From Marinobacterium sp. xm-d-530 (GTDB lineage Bacteria; Pseudomonadota; Gammaproteobacteria; Pseudomonadales; Balneatricaceae), in contig NZ_WBYM01000004.1 in NCBI RefSeq assembly GCF_013283365.1, forward strand, positions 1 through 64,000: DNA of 64,000 nt, in the 5' to 3' direction. Each line of letters starts with the position of its first letter. Position 1 is the first letter of the stretch. Of this stretch, positions 29,224 to 37,081 are shown one piece after another. The notes beneath the pieces are model-generated. The model did no database searches, was not told the origin of the DNA, and saw only the letters and a program-made list of their open reading frames with translations. A program made the position numbers and the translations under genes.

Positions 29224-29245
29224 AAGTGGCGGTTTTCCGCCACTT
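29224..29245 (+). terminator. Hairpin ending the leuA-psi-rimI operon
   Basis: AAGTGGCGG pairs with CCGCCACTT around TTTT. The T-run afterwards is short, so termination may be only partial. It is 18 bases past the membrane protein stop codon. Confidence 0.7.
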
Positions 29246-29305
29246 CTTGCTGATTAGCTTCGGCGAGCATCCGCCATTAATGCCTCCTTTAAGTCTTATG
29301 TCCTG

Positions 29306-29338
29306 TATTTATTTTCACTAACTTGTTGAAAATAAATA
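29306..29338. promoter_or_regulatory. 12-bp AT-rich inverted repeat upstream of dctP
   Basis: TATTTATTTTCA (29306-29317) and TGAAAATAAATA (29327-29338) form a perfect inverted repeat around CTAACTTGT. Its centre is 57 bp before the transcription start predicted from the sigma-54 element. It could be an operator for the regulator of this transporter or an IHF-type bending site; which one cannot be told from sequence. Confidence 0.65.
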
Positions 29339-29352
29339 TATATCTAGGTTGT

Positions 29353-29368
29353 TGGCACGTTTTCTGCT
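29353..29368 (+). promoter_or_regulatory. Sigma-54 promoter of dctPQM
   Basis: TGGCACGTTTTCTGCT has GG at 29354-29355 and GC at 29366-29367 with exactly ten bases between; the -24 part TGGCACG is a perfect consensus. Transcription would start near 29379. RpoN-dependent, DctB/DctD-controlled expression of C4-dicarboxylate uptake is established in Rhizobium and Pseudomonas; no dctBD lies in this window. Confidence 0.87.
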
Positions 29369-29425
29369 TTGTAAAAGTGCTTTTTACAAGGTCGTTGTGA
29401 CCTAATACAAACTGGAGTGTAAATA

Positions 29426-30415
29426 ATGAAAAAACTAACTCTTGGCCTTTCTGCCTTGGCTCTATCTGTATCGGCTGCTACTGCACAGGCTAACTGTGAC
29501 GCTGGCGAGATCGTTGCAAAACTTTCACACGTTACTGGTGGTACAACTCACCCTAAAGTGGTTGCGGCTAACAAACTTGCTGAGCGTGTAAACGCTGAAA
29601 TGAACGGCACTATGTGTATCGAAGTTTACCCAAACTCTACACTGTTCGGTGACTCTAAAGAGCTTGAAGCGCTTCTACTAGGTGACGTACAGATCCTAGC
29701 GCCTTCACTATCTAAGTTCGGTTCTTACACTTCTAAGTTTGGCGTATTCGACCTTCCATTCATCTTCAAAGATATGGACGCTGCAATGCGCTTCACTAAC
29801 TCTGATGCTGGTCAGGACCTTCTTCTTGCAATGGAAGATGTTGGTTTTGTAGGCCTAGGTTACTGGATGTCTGGTATGAAGTACTTCTCTGCCAACAAAC
29901 CACTACTAAAACCATCTGATGCTGAAGGTCTAAAGTTCCGCGTACAGAACTCTGACGTTGCTAAAGCGATGATCGCAGCAATGGGCGGTTCACCACAGCC
30001 AATGGCATTTAAAGAGGTTTACGGTGCACTACAGACTGGCGTTGTAGACGGTCAGGAAAACACTTGGTCAAACATCTACACTAAGAAGTTCTTCGAAGTG
30101 CAAGATTCAACGACTGAGACTAGCCACCAGCTTCTTGCATACCTATTCATGACGTCTCAAGAGTTCCTAGACTCTATGCCTAAAGACGCTCGTGAGCAGT
30201 TCATTGCGATCGCTAAAGACGTGACTAACGAAGCTAACCTAGCAGTTAAAGCGAAAGAGCAGGGCAACCGTGAAAACATCCTTAAGGGTGGCGGCAAAAT
30301 CAACACACTTGACGATGCTGCGCGTAAAGAGTGGGTTGACGCTATGAAACCTGTTTGGAAACAGTTTGAAGATAAGATCGGTGCTGATCTAATCGAAGCT
30401 GCTGCAAACTCTTAA
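29426..30415 (+). CDS. dctP: TRAP transporter C4-dicarboxylate-binding protein DctP
   Basis: A 329-residue periplasmic solute receptor. A signal peptide (cleaved near AQA-NCD, about residue 23) is followed by a DctP fold: HPKVVAANKLAERV, a GVFDLPFIF stretch, and YGALQTGVVDGQENTWSNI, which includes the arginine- and asparagine-rich binding region of the family. The substrate is probably succinate, malate or fumarate by analogy with DctPQM of Pseudomonas. Codon use is strongly biased as in glnA, rpsB and tsf, unlike dctQ and dctM, so very high expression is expected. GGAGTG lies eight bases before the ATG. Confidence 0.95.
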   Translation: MKKLTLGLSALALSVSAATAQANCDAGEIVAKLSHVTGGTTHPKVVAANKLAERVNAEMNGTMCIEVYPNSTLFGDSKELEALLLGDVQILAPSLSKFGSYTSKFGVFDLPFIFKDMDAAMRFTNSDAGQDLLLAMEDVGFVGLGYWMSGMKYFSANKPLLKPSDAEGLKFRVQNSDVAKAMIAAMGGSPQPMAFKEVYGALQTGVVDGQENTWSNIYTKKFFEVQDSTTETSHQLLAYLFMTSQEFLDSMPKDAREQFIAIAKDVTNEANLAVKAKEQGNRENILKGGGKINTLDDAARKEWVDAMKPVWKQFEDKIGADLIEAAANS

Positions 30416-30434
30416 TCAACTTAGGTTGATGATC

Positions 30435-30457
30435 GACGGGCTCGTTTAGAGCCCGTC
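30435..30457 (+). terminator. Intercistronic hairpin between dctP and dctQ
   Basis: GACGGGCTC (30435-30443) pairs with GAGCCCGTC (30449-30457) around GTTTA, followed by a pyrimidine-rich tract CTTTCCTTTTCC. It would stabilise or end most dctP transcripts and explain a high receptor to permease ratio. Confidence 0.75.
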
Positions 30458-30504
30458 CTTTCCTTTTCCCGAGCTTATGTAGCTCAACATATTGGAGTAC
30501 TGAC

Positions 30505-31179
30505 GTGGAGTGGCCGCATCTTTACCTCTTAATTCTTATTCTAGTGATCTGGGGCTTAGAGAAACGTTTCCCAAGATTTATGGAAAAACTGGAAGAGAAT
30601 TTCCTTGTTCTAATCATCTTCTCGATCATGGCCGTATCCTTTGGTCAGGTTATTGCTCGCTACGCCTTCGGAACCGGTTGGTCAGCGGCACTTGAATTCA
30701 GCATGGTGATGTTCTCATGGCTGATTTTGATGGGGATGAGCTTCGGTATTAAGAATGGTACCCACTTGGGTGTCGATATCGTTCTTAATGCGGTACCTAG
30801 CAGGGTCGGTAAGTGGTTGTCGCTGTTTGCAGCTTTTGCAACGCTGATGTACGCCTTGATTCTTCTTGATAGTGCTTGGTTGGCAGCCTTGGGCGTCGAT
30901 GTCCGCGGTGGTGCCATTGAGTACTGGGCTAAAATGTACAAGATCAACATCGGTGTCGAAGAGATGCGTTGGCCTGACTTCATTATGGAGTGGTTCGGCG
31001 TTAAAGAGCGTGTTCAACGTTGGTTGGTGTTGGTTATTCTGCCAATCAGTTTGGCTCTGTTGGCTTATCGCTCACTGCAGGCGTTTGTCGGTATTTGGAC
31101 CGGTGCACGTCATCACCTCATTGCTGGTCACGAGGCGGAAGACCTTGTTGATGAGCACAAAGATGCACTGAAAGATTAA
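30505..31179 (+). CDS. dctQ: TRAP transporter small permease DctQ
   Basis: A 224-residue inner-membrane protein with four hydrophobic segments, the small subunit of the TRAP carrier. ARYAFGTGWSAALEFSMVMFSW matches the family core. A soluble stretch between the third and fourth helices (about residues 132-172) is longer than in basic DctQ proteins. The start is GTG at 30505 with TTGGAG (30492-30497) seven bases upstream. Its stop is followed twelve bases later by dctM. Confidence 0.92.
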   Translation: MEWPHLYLLILILVIWGLEKRFPRFMEKLEENFLVLIIFSIMAVSFGQVIARYAFGTGWSAALEFSMVMFSWLILMGMSFGIKNGTHLGVDIVLNAVPSRVGKWLSLFAAFATLMYALILLDSAWLAALGVDVRGGAIEYWAKMYKINIGVEEMRWPDFIMEWFGVKERVQRWLVLVILPISLALLAYRSLQAFVGIWTGARHHLIAGHEAEDLVDEHKDALKD

Positions 31180-31191
31180 GGGCCTGAACTG

Positions 31192-32811
31192 ATGGAAGCA
31201 TTAATTCTATTTGCACTGGTATTGGGTCTGCTCTTTATCGGTCTTCCTGTGGGTGTGGCGCTAGGCCTATCCTCAATTCTATTTATTACTTTCTTCTCTA
31301 CAGACTCATTGTCGTCTGTAGCGATTTCGCTGTTTGGTGTCGGTACACACTACACTCTTTTAGCGATCCCGTTTTTCATTATCGCGTCGTCGTTCATGTC
31401 GACCGGTGGTGTTGCGAAACGCTTGATTAACTTTGCGATTGCGTCAGTGGGGCACTTCCGTGGTGGTCTTGCGATGGCGTCAGTATTGGCCTGTATGATG
31501 TTTGCTGCACTCTCTGGTTCATCGCCAGCGACTGTTGTCGCGATCGGTACGATTGCTATCGCCGGTATGCGCCAAGTGGGTTACTCAAAAGAGTTCGCTT
31601 CGGGTGTTATCGCAAACGCGGGTACTTTGGGTATCTTGATTCCGCCCTCTATCGTTATGGTCGTTTACGCGGCATCGACGGATGTGTCGGTAGGTCGTAT
31701 GTTCTTGGCTGGTGTTATTCCAGGTCTAATTGCCGGCGGTATGCTGATGCTGGCTATCTACGTGGTTGCACGTATTAAAAACCTGCCTGCAGAGGAGTGG
31801 AAAGGTTTCGGTACCATCGTTCGTGGTGGTAAGGATGCATTCTGGGGACTGTTCCTGATCGTCATCATCATGGGCGGTATCTACGGAGGCGCATTCACCC
31901 CAACAGAGGCTGCGGTTGTTGCGGCGGTCTACTCAATTATTGTTGCGCTCTTTATCTATCGCGATATGGGGCCTTTGAAAAACACGCCATGGGTACTTGA
32001 GTCGGATGCGCCACACGCGAAAGTCGGCTTCAGTGGTTCGGTTTATGGTGTGTCACTCTTCTTAGTCTGGATGATCCTGTCGTTCTTTGCGACGTCGGAT
32101 CCAGATAGCACGGTAACCGCTGGCGAGCGTGCAATCTGGGGTGCTGTGGTCAGTATCGCCTTGACCATCTTCTACACCATTAAGCGCAGTCACGCCATGA
32201 ATGAGAGTTTTGCTCACTGCTTTGTTGCAGGCTTAGCGATCTGGAAACGTAACTTTGTGACTCTGATTACAGCCTTCTTCCCATCACTGTTCGGTGAAGA
32301 GAGCCGTAAGACCATGCTTGAGGGTACCAAAACCACAGTGATGCTGATGTTTATCATCGCCAATGCACTGTTGTTCGCTCACACTCTATCGGCTGAGCGT
32401 ATTCCTCAGCACGTGACTGAGTGGATGCTCGATGTGGGCTTTACTTGGTGGTCATTCCTGATTGCAGTCAACATTCTGTTGTTGATCGGTGGCCAGTTCA
32501 TGGAGCCATCAGGTCTATTGGTTATTGTGGCACCGGTTGTATTCCCGATTGCCATGGAGTTGGGCATCGACCCAATTCACCTAGGTATTATCATGGTAGT
32601 TAACATGGAAATCGGTATGATCACACCACCGATCGGTTTGAACCTGTTTGTAACCTCGGGGATTACAGGTATGAGCTTGTCGCGTGTCGTGAAGGCGGCC
32701 GCACCGTTTGTCGCGGTACTCTTTGTCTTCTTGATTCTTGTGACCTATGTGCCAGCGATCTCGACCTGGCTACCCTACAGCATCATGGGTCCTGAATTAG
32801 TGACCAAATAG
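31192..32811 (+). CDS. dctM: TRAP transporter large permease DctM, enlarged
   Basis: The sodium-driven transport subunit of the DctPQM system. The start LFALVLGLLFIGLPVGVALG, SGSSPATVVAIGTIA, GILIPPSIVMVVYA and the late MITPPIGLNLFVT are all typical. At 539 residues it exceeds the usual 425-430. The surplus is one block, about residues 270-372, which contains two probable membrane segments (VSLFLVWMILSFF and AIWGAVVSIALTIFY) and a basic, amphipathic part. The flanking family segments are intact, so it reads as an in-frame insertion, not a frameshift artefact. A terminator follows. Confidence 0.93.
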   Translation: MEALILFALVLGLLFIGLPVGVALGLSSILFITFFSTDSLSSVAISLFGVGTHYTLLAIPFFIIASSFMSTGGVAKRLINFAIASVGHFRGGLAMASVLACMMFAALSGSSPATVVAIGTIAIAGMRQVGYSKEFASGVIANAGTLGILIPPSIVMVVYAASTDVSVGRMFLAGVIPGLIAGGMLMLAIYVVARIKNLPAEEWKGFGTIVRGGKDAFWGLFLIVIIMGGIYGGAFTPTEAAVVAAVYSIIVALFIYRDMGPLKNTPWVLESDAPHAKVGFSGSVYGVSLFLVWMILSFFATSDPDSTVTAGERAIWGAVVSIALTIFYTIKRSHAMNESFAHCFVAGLAIWKRNFVTLITAFFPSLFGEESRKTMLEGTKTTVMLMFIIANALLFAHTLSAERIPQHVTEWMLDVGFTWWSFLIAVNILLLIGGQFMEPSGLLVIVAPVVFPIAMELGIDPIHLGIIMVVNMEIGMITPPIGLNLFVTSGITGMSLSRVVKAAAPFVAVLFVFLILVTYVPAISTWLPYSIMGPELVTK

Positions 32812-32833
32812 TCCTTAATTCGACTCATTTTTT

Positions 32834-32869
32834 AAACGGGGATGGTTCTATGAACCCTCCCCGTTTTTG
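32834..32869 (+). terminator. dctPQM terminator
   Basis: AAACGGGGA..GGTTC pairs with GAACC..TCCCCGTTT, a long stem with a three-base loop, followed by T. It lies 23 bases past dctM. Confidence 0.9.
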
Positions 32870-32944
32870 TTTAGGTAGATGGCAGGTGCTAATTAGCGCT
32901 TAAAGCTCTAAAATAAGCGCCTATTGCTATAACACTGGATATCT

Positions 32945-34066
32945 ATGAGTCACACTGCTGTTAACAACGACGACCCCTATAAAGAGATTCGCCCCTACCG
33001 CGATGATGAAGTGGGTCAGGTTCTGTTTGATCTCCTCCACAATAATGAGTTTGTGGATGCCATTACAAAGTATCAGTTTCCTAAAGCCTCAGGTTGGGCG
33101 GGATGGTTTTTAAGGCCCATCGTCAAGCAGTATCTAGCGGCACGCATGGGTGATGTTGATACCGTTCGTGATTTTCAACAGCTTGTTGAAAGCTACATGA
33201 ACAAGATGATCAAACGATCCACGACCAAGTTAAGTTGCAGTGGATTGGATAAGCTCGATAAAGAGGATGCTTATCTGTTTGTCTCTAATCATCGCGACAT
33301 TGCTATGGATCCAGCGTTCGTGAATTGGATGCTCTACCATGCAGGGATGGACACAGTCCGAATTGCGATCGGTGATAACCTGCTGCGTAAGCCTTACGTG
33401 TCAGATCTGATGCGTTTGAACAAGTCGTTTATCGTCAACCGTTCTGCTAAAGGACGTGAGATGATGACGGCCTTAACTCAACTCTCTAGCTATATTGATC
33501 ACAGTGTCACCACGGGGCACTCCGTCTGGATCGCTCAGCGCGAAGGGCGTGCGAAAGATGGTGACGATCGTACAGATCCAGCGCTACTGAAAATGTTCTA
33601 TATGTCTCAGCGTAAGCAACGTAGCTTCTCTGAGATGGTGGAGCGACTCAATATTGTCCCAGTATCTATCGCATACGAACTAGACCCTTGTGACTCGGCT
33701 AAAGCCAATGAGTTGGCTGCCAAAGCTGAGGGCGGAACTTATGAGAAGAGTGAGTTCGAAGATATTCAGAGTATCGTCAAAGGGATTGTCGGTGACAAAG
33801 GCCGCGTTCATGTAGGCTTTGGTGAGCCTATTCGAGGTGAATTTGAATCGGCAGAAGAGCTGGCGGCAGAAATTGACCGTCAGATACACCAAAATTACCG
33901 CTTGCATGCCACCAATCTAGCCGCTGCAGGTGAAGCAACTGATGAGGGGCTGGCGTTACTTGAGTCAAGGCTGAGTCAGGTTGATGGCGCTGCTAAAGAT
34001 ATTTTGAAAGCGATGTACGCTAAACCGGTTTTAAACTACAACAATGCGCAAACGGAGAGCCACTGA
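32945..34066 (+). CDS. PlsC-like glycerophosphate acyltransferase family protein
   Basis: A 373-residue protein with a PlsC-like domain near residues 85-320. The expected catalytic box reads [10 protein letters not shown], so the acid is five residues after the histidine (H-x5-D) or the adjacent Asp is used; the usual spacing is H-x4-[11 protein letters not shown] and [12 protein letters not shown] fill the second and third family blocks. The N-terminus [14 protein letters not shown] is common in pseudomonad homologues. There are no strong membrane segments. It overlaps the moaC start by one base and is probably in one operon with it. Substrate unknown. Confidence 0.8.
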   Translation: MSHTAVNNDDPYKEIRPYRDDEVGQVLFDLLHNNEFVDAITKYQFPKASGWAGWFLRPIVKQYLAARMGDVDTVRDFQQLVESYMNKMIKRSTTKLSCSGLDKLDKEDAYLFVSNHRDIAMDPAFVNWMLYHAGMDTVRIAIGDNLLRKPYVSDLMRLNKSFIVNRSAKGREMMTALTQLSSYIDHSVTTGHSVWIAQREGRAKDGDDRTDPALLKMFYMSQRKQRSFSEMVERLNIVPVSIAYELDPCDSAKANELAAKAEGGTYEKSEFEDIQSIVKGIVGDKGRVHVGFGEPIRGEFESAEELAAEIDRQIHQNYRLHATNLAAAGEATDEGLALLESRLSQVDGAAKDILKAMYAKPVLNYNNAQTESH

Positions 34067-34542
34067 TGTCAGAGTTTACTCATATCGATGAGAAGGGTCA
34101 GGCTCGAATGGTCGATGTCTCTGAAAAAGAGGTTAGCTTCCGTGAAGCAAGAGCCTATGGTCGTGTGACCATGTTGCCAGAGACTCTCTCAATGATCGTC
34201 AATGGCGGTCATAAAAAGGGTGATGTACTGGCGACAGCACGTATTGCTGGGATCATGGCGGCTAAACGTACTTCCGACCTCATTCCAATGTGCCACCCTC
34301 TGATGCTGTCGAGTGTGAAAGTTGAGCTGACGCCGAATGAAGCAGAGAGCTGTGTTGAGATCAGCGCGATCTGCAAATTGAGTGGCCAGACGGGTGTTGA
34401 GATGGAAGCGCTGACCGCTGTCTCTGTGGCCGGTTTGACACTTTATGATATGTGTAAGGCGGTCGATAAAGGTATGGTGATCGATCAAGTCTCTCTGCAA
34501 GAGAAAAAGGGTGGTAAATCGGGCCACTGGATTGCTGAATAA
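34066..34542 (+). CDS. moaC: Cyclic pyranopterin monophosphate synthase MoaC
   Basis: A 158-residue enzyme of molybdenum-cofactor synthesis that forms cPMP from the MoaA product. The family box [11 protein letters not shown] with catalytic His and the later [34 protein letters not shown] with conserved lysines are present. The ATG overlaps the acyltransferase stop (TGATG). moaD follows after 21 bases; moaA and moaE are not in the window. Confidence 0.97.
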   Translation: MSEFTHIDEKGQARMVDVSEKEVSFREARAYGRVTMLPETLSMIVNGGHKKGDVLATARIAGIMAAKRTSDLIPMCHPLMLSSVKVELTPNEAESCVEISAICKLSGQTGVEMEALTAVSVAGLTLYDMCKAVDKGMVIDQVSLQEKKGGKSGHWIAE

Positions 34543-34563
34543 CAGCACTATTTTGGAAGCTAC

Positions 34564-34818
34564 ATGTTGAAAATTGTCTATTTCGCCAGTTTAAAAGATC
34601 GCATCGGTCGCTCTGAAGAGAGTATCGGCCTTCCTGAAGGTATCAGTTCAGTCGACTCTTTGATTGATCATCTTTCGACAATGCACGGGGAAGAGTGGTC
34701 TTCAACCATTAATGGGTCGACGGTTTTGGTTGCGGTGAACCATGAGATGTCTGATAGAAGTGCTCCCATTAAAGAGGGTGATGAAGTCGCCTTCTTCCCG
34801 CCTGTGACAGGGGGTTGA
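34564..34818 (+). CDS. moaD: Molybdopterin synthase sulfur carrier subunit MoaD
   Basis: An 84-residue ubiquitin-like protein ending in PPVTGG; the C-terminal Gly-Gly is the site that becomes a thiocarboxylate to supply sulfur to molybdopterin. GDEVAFFPPVTGG is the family signature. The expected partner moaE does not follow; a lysophosphatidate acyltransferase gene begins five bases later. Confidence 0.94.
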   Translation: MLKIVYFASLKDRIGRSEESIGLPEGISSVDSLIDHLSTMHGEEWSSTINGSTVLVAVNHEMSDRSAPIKEGDEVAFFPPVTGG

Positions 34819-34822
34819 TGCA

Positions 34823-35548
34823 GTGACTAAGCTGATTGGGTTTGTTCGTGCGCTCTGCTATTACGCAGGCTTCTATCCAGTGACGATCGTCTGGGCATCA
34901 CTCTGTCTGGTGGTTGCTCGTGCACTGCCGTTTAAACCAAGATTCTATTTTGTAACCGCGATCAATAACTTCTACATTGTTTGGCTACGAGTCTGTTGTG
35001 GCGTTAAGGTCAATGTTCAGGGGCGAGAAAACCTCCCTGCATCGGGTGCTTATGTTGCGATATCTAATCACCAGAGTGAGTGGGAGACGATCTATTTTCA
35101 GCTGTTGATCCAGCCACAGGTGGTGGTCCTTAAGCAGGAGTTACTGAAAATCCCATTTTTTGGTTGGGCGCTTGCTCTGCTAGAACCGATCGCTCTTGAT
35201 CGCAGTAAACGTCGAGGCGCACTAAAACAACTGCTGGACCAAGGTAAGGCAAAATTGTCTGCGGGTGTGCCCATCCTTATTTTTCCTCAGGGTACCCGAC
35301 TTCCGGTGGGTGAATTAGGTCGTTGGAATAAAGGTGGAGCTATGTTGGCTGTGAGCAGTGAAGTTCCTCTAGTCGCCATCGCTCATAATGCGGGTCGTTT
35401 CTGGCCAGGAAAGGGTTTTATTAAGCACCCTGGTACGGTTGATGTTCTTATAAGTAAACCTATCGAAACGACAGAGAGAACTGTTGAAGAAGTGCATAAG
35501 GATTCTGTAGACTGGCTTGAAGAAAGTCTTACACGCATCAAAGCCTAA
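34823..35548 (+). CDS. plsC: 1-acyl-sn-glycerol-3-phosphate acyltransferase
   Basis: A 241-residue membrane-associated enzyme that makes phosphatidate from lysophosphatidate. N-terminal hydrophobic segments lie at about 8-36. The catalytic box is SNHQSEWE, with Glu in place of the common Asp (H-x4-E), a known variant. LIFPQGTR is the glycerol-phosphate-binding block and VPLVAIAHNAGR the last block. The start is GTG at 34823 with a GGGGG stretch over the moaD stop as ribosome site. Assignment to plsC rather than another acyltransferase is by resemblance. Confidence 0.85.
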   Translation: MTKLIGFVRALCYYAGFYPVTIVWASLCLVVARALPFKPRFYFVTAINNFYIVWLRVCCGVKVNVQGRENLPASGAYVAISNHQSEWETIYFQLLIQPQVVVLKQELLKIPFFGWALALLEPIALDRSKRRGALKQLLDQGKAKLSAGVPILIFPQGTRLPVGELGRWNKGGAMLAVSSEVPLVAIAHNAGRFWPGKGFIKHPGTVDVLISKPIETTERTVEEVHKDSVDWLEESLTRIKA

Positions 35549-35554
35549 GGATCT

Positions 35555-35944
35555 ATGTCACTGTTTGGATACGCCTCAATACATGGCGATGAAGGTAAAG
35601 CCCAGCTTCAGGCTCGATTGGCTGACAGTGCTCGAGTGGCCGGTATCGAGCTTGATTCAGTGGCCTTTGAAGAGACCTCTGAACCCATTCAGCTCTTAAA
35701 GATTTTGGATAAATTGAAGTCGGGCGATCTGCTTCTACTCAGTAAAGTCTATGACTTTACCCGGCTGTCGAGTGATCAGTTTGCTAAGGTTGCTCAAGTG
35801 TTGCTGGAAAAACAGATCTCAATCGCTGCGTGCGATGTTCTAGATTCGGTTATCAGCTTACGCAGTAATGACAAAGCGCGTTATCTAACCTCTCAAGTTC
35901 TGATCGAAATGATCGCACAGCAGTCACAACCTGCAAGGGTGTGA
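35555..35944 (+). CDS. Serine-recombinase (resolvase) fold protein lacking the catalytic serine
   Basis: A 129-residue protein without signal or membrane segment. It resembles the catalytic domain of gamma-delta resolvase: LFGYASIH at residues 3-10 against LFGYARVS, then LKSGDLLLLSKVYDFTR against VKEGDVILVKKLDRLGR, then LLEKQISI against DAQGVAV. The residues that count are changed: Arg8 is Ser, the nucleophile Ser10 is His, and the first arginine of the DRLGR block is Asp, though the last one is kept. No DNA-binding domain follows. It therefore should not recombine DNA. It starts six bases after plsC and is probably co-expressed with it. Function is unknown. Confidence 0.68.
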   Translation: MSLFGYASIHGDEGKAQLQARLADSARVAGIELDSVAFEETSEPIQLLKILDKLKSGDLLLLSKVYDFTRLSSDQFAKVAQVLLEKQISIAACDVLDSVISLRSNDKARYLTSQVLIEMIAQQSQPARV

Positions 35945-36022
35945 CTGAAGCAGCAATTACTGGTTGCACTGCCGGTTTCCCCTTTTTAAACTCATATTAA
36001 TGGTTGTTGGAGTGATTCAGAG

Positions 36023-36973
36023 TTGTACGGCGATAAAATTAGAATTTTAGTAACCGGTTCGGAAGGGCAGATTGGCCGAGCGTTTTGTCGTGTCGCTGAA
36101 AAGCTAGAAAATATCGAAATAATCCCCGTCAACCATCGCAGTTTTGATGTGACTGATCCGGCTGCCATTGAAGCCAAATTGGCGGATGTACTTCCACATT
36201 ACGTTCTTAATGGTGCCGGTTTCAATCAGGTTGATGCGGCCGATGCCCACCCAGGCAAAGCCTTTGCAATTAATGCGGATGGGCCTCTTAATCTGGCTAA
36301 AGCCTGCAGTGACCTTAGTATTCCAATTATCCATATCTCGTCTGATTACGTGTTCGATGGTCACTATGCGAGTGGCTATACTGAACTGGATGAGCCGGCT
36401 CCCTTAGGAGCCTTTGGTGAGTCAAAACTGCGCGGTGAAGAGCATGTTAGAGCTTATCAACCTAAACACATTATTCTTAGAATCAGCTGGGTATTCAGTG
36501 AGTCCGGAGTCAACTATCTGACCAAAATGCTCGATAAAGCGCGTGAGTATAAAACCATTGAAGCGGTGGATGATCGACGTGGATGCCCAACCGCTGCGCA
36601 TGATGTGGCTCGAGTAATTTTGGCGATTATCCAACAGTTGGAAGAGGGTGCTGATCACTGGGGTACCTACCACTACTCCGGTGCAGAGATCACAACGCGC
36701 TACCGATTTACTGAGGCGATCATCGCTGCTGCTGGCCAATATGAGGAGCTGGCGGTTCGTAAAATTCGCCCGGTGGCTGGCGCAGAAGAGGAGGGGGCCG
36801 AACGCCCAACTTCATCCGTGCTGACCTGTAAGAAGATTTTGAATACCTTCGGTGTTCGTCAACGTCCATGGCGCGTCGACCTGCAAAGACTGATTCGTGA
36901 AATCTACGGTGAAGATGGCAGTAAAGTGCCTCAACCGACGGTAGAAACCAAAGCGGAAGAGCTAGGTTCCTAG
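36023..36973 (+). CDS. RmlD-like NAD(P)-dependent sugar-nucleotide reductase homologue
   Basis: A 316-residue short-chain dehydrogenase of extended type. TGSEGQIG (11-18) is the cofactor-binding turn, and ISSDYVFDG (105-113) is the RmlD hallmark. The catalytic YxxxK reads F131-GES-K135 (AFGESKLRGE), so the tyrosine is replaced by phenylalanine; the codon is TTT and the neighbouring sequence is clean. No rml or other sugar genes are near. The start is a TTG at 36023 with GGAG (36009-36012) ten bases before it; no better start was found. A housekeeping or structural role is possible; the substrate is unknown. Confidence 0.78.
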   Translation: MYGDKIRILVTGSEGQIGRAFCRVAEKLENIEIIPVNHRSFDVTDPAAIEAKLADVLPHYVLNGAGFNQVDAADAHPGKAFAINADGPLNLAKACSDLSIPIIHISSDYVFDGHYASGYTELDEPAPLGAFGESKLRGEEHVRAYQPKHIILRISWVFSESGVNYLTKMLDKAREYKTIEAVDDRRGCPTAAHDVARVILAIIQQLEEGADHWGTYHYSGAEITTRYRFTEAIIAAAGQYEELAVRKIRPVAGAEEEGAERPTSSVLTCKKILNTFGVRQRPWRVDLQRLIREIYGEDGSKVPQPTVETKAEELGS

Positions 36974-37081
36974 TCAATCTGCTCTAAAACGGTCGAGTCG
37001 TTTGTCTAATCGCTTAGAATCAGCGAAAATACGCGCCAATTCTGAGCGACGGCTCTTTTCAATTTTCTAGAAGAACGATTC

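Noticed and set aside
32945-33300. Possible frameshift in the acyltransferase because the H-x4-D box is off by one
   Set aside because: The frame is continuous, codon use is even on both sides, and NHRDI-type boxes occur in related proteins as far as I recall; treated as a family variant.
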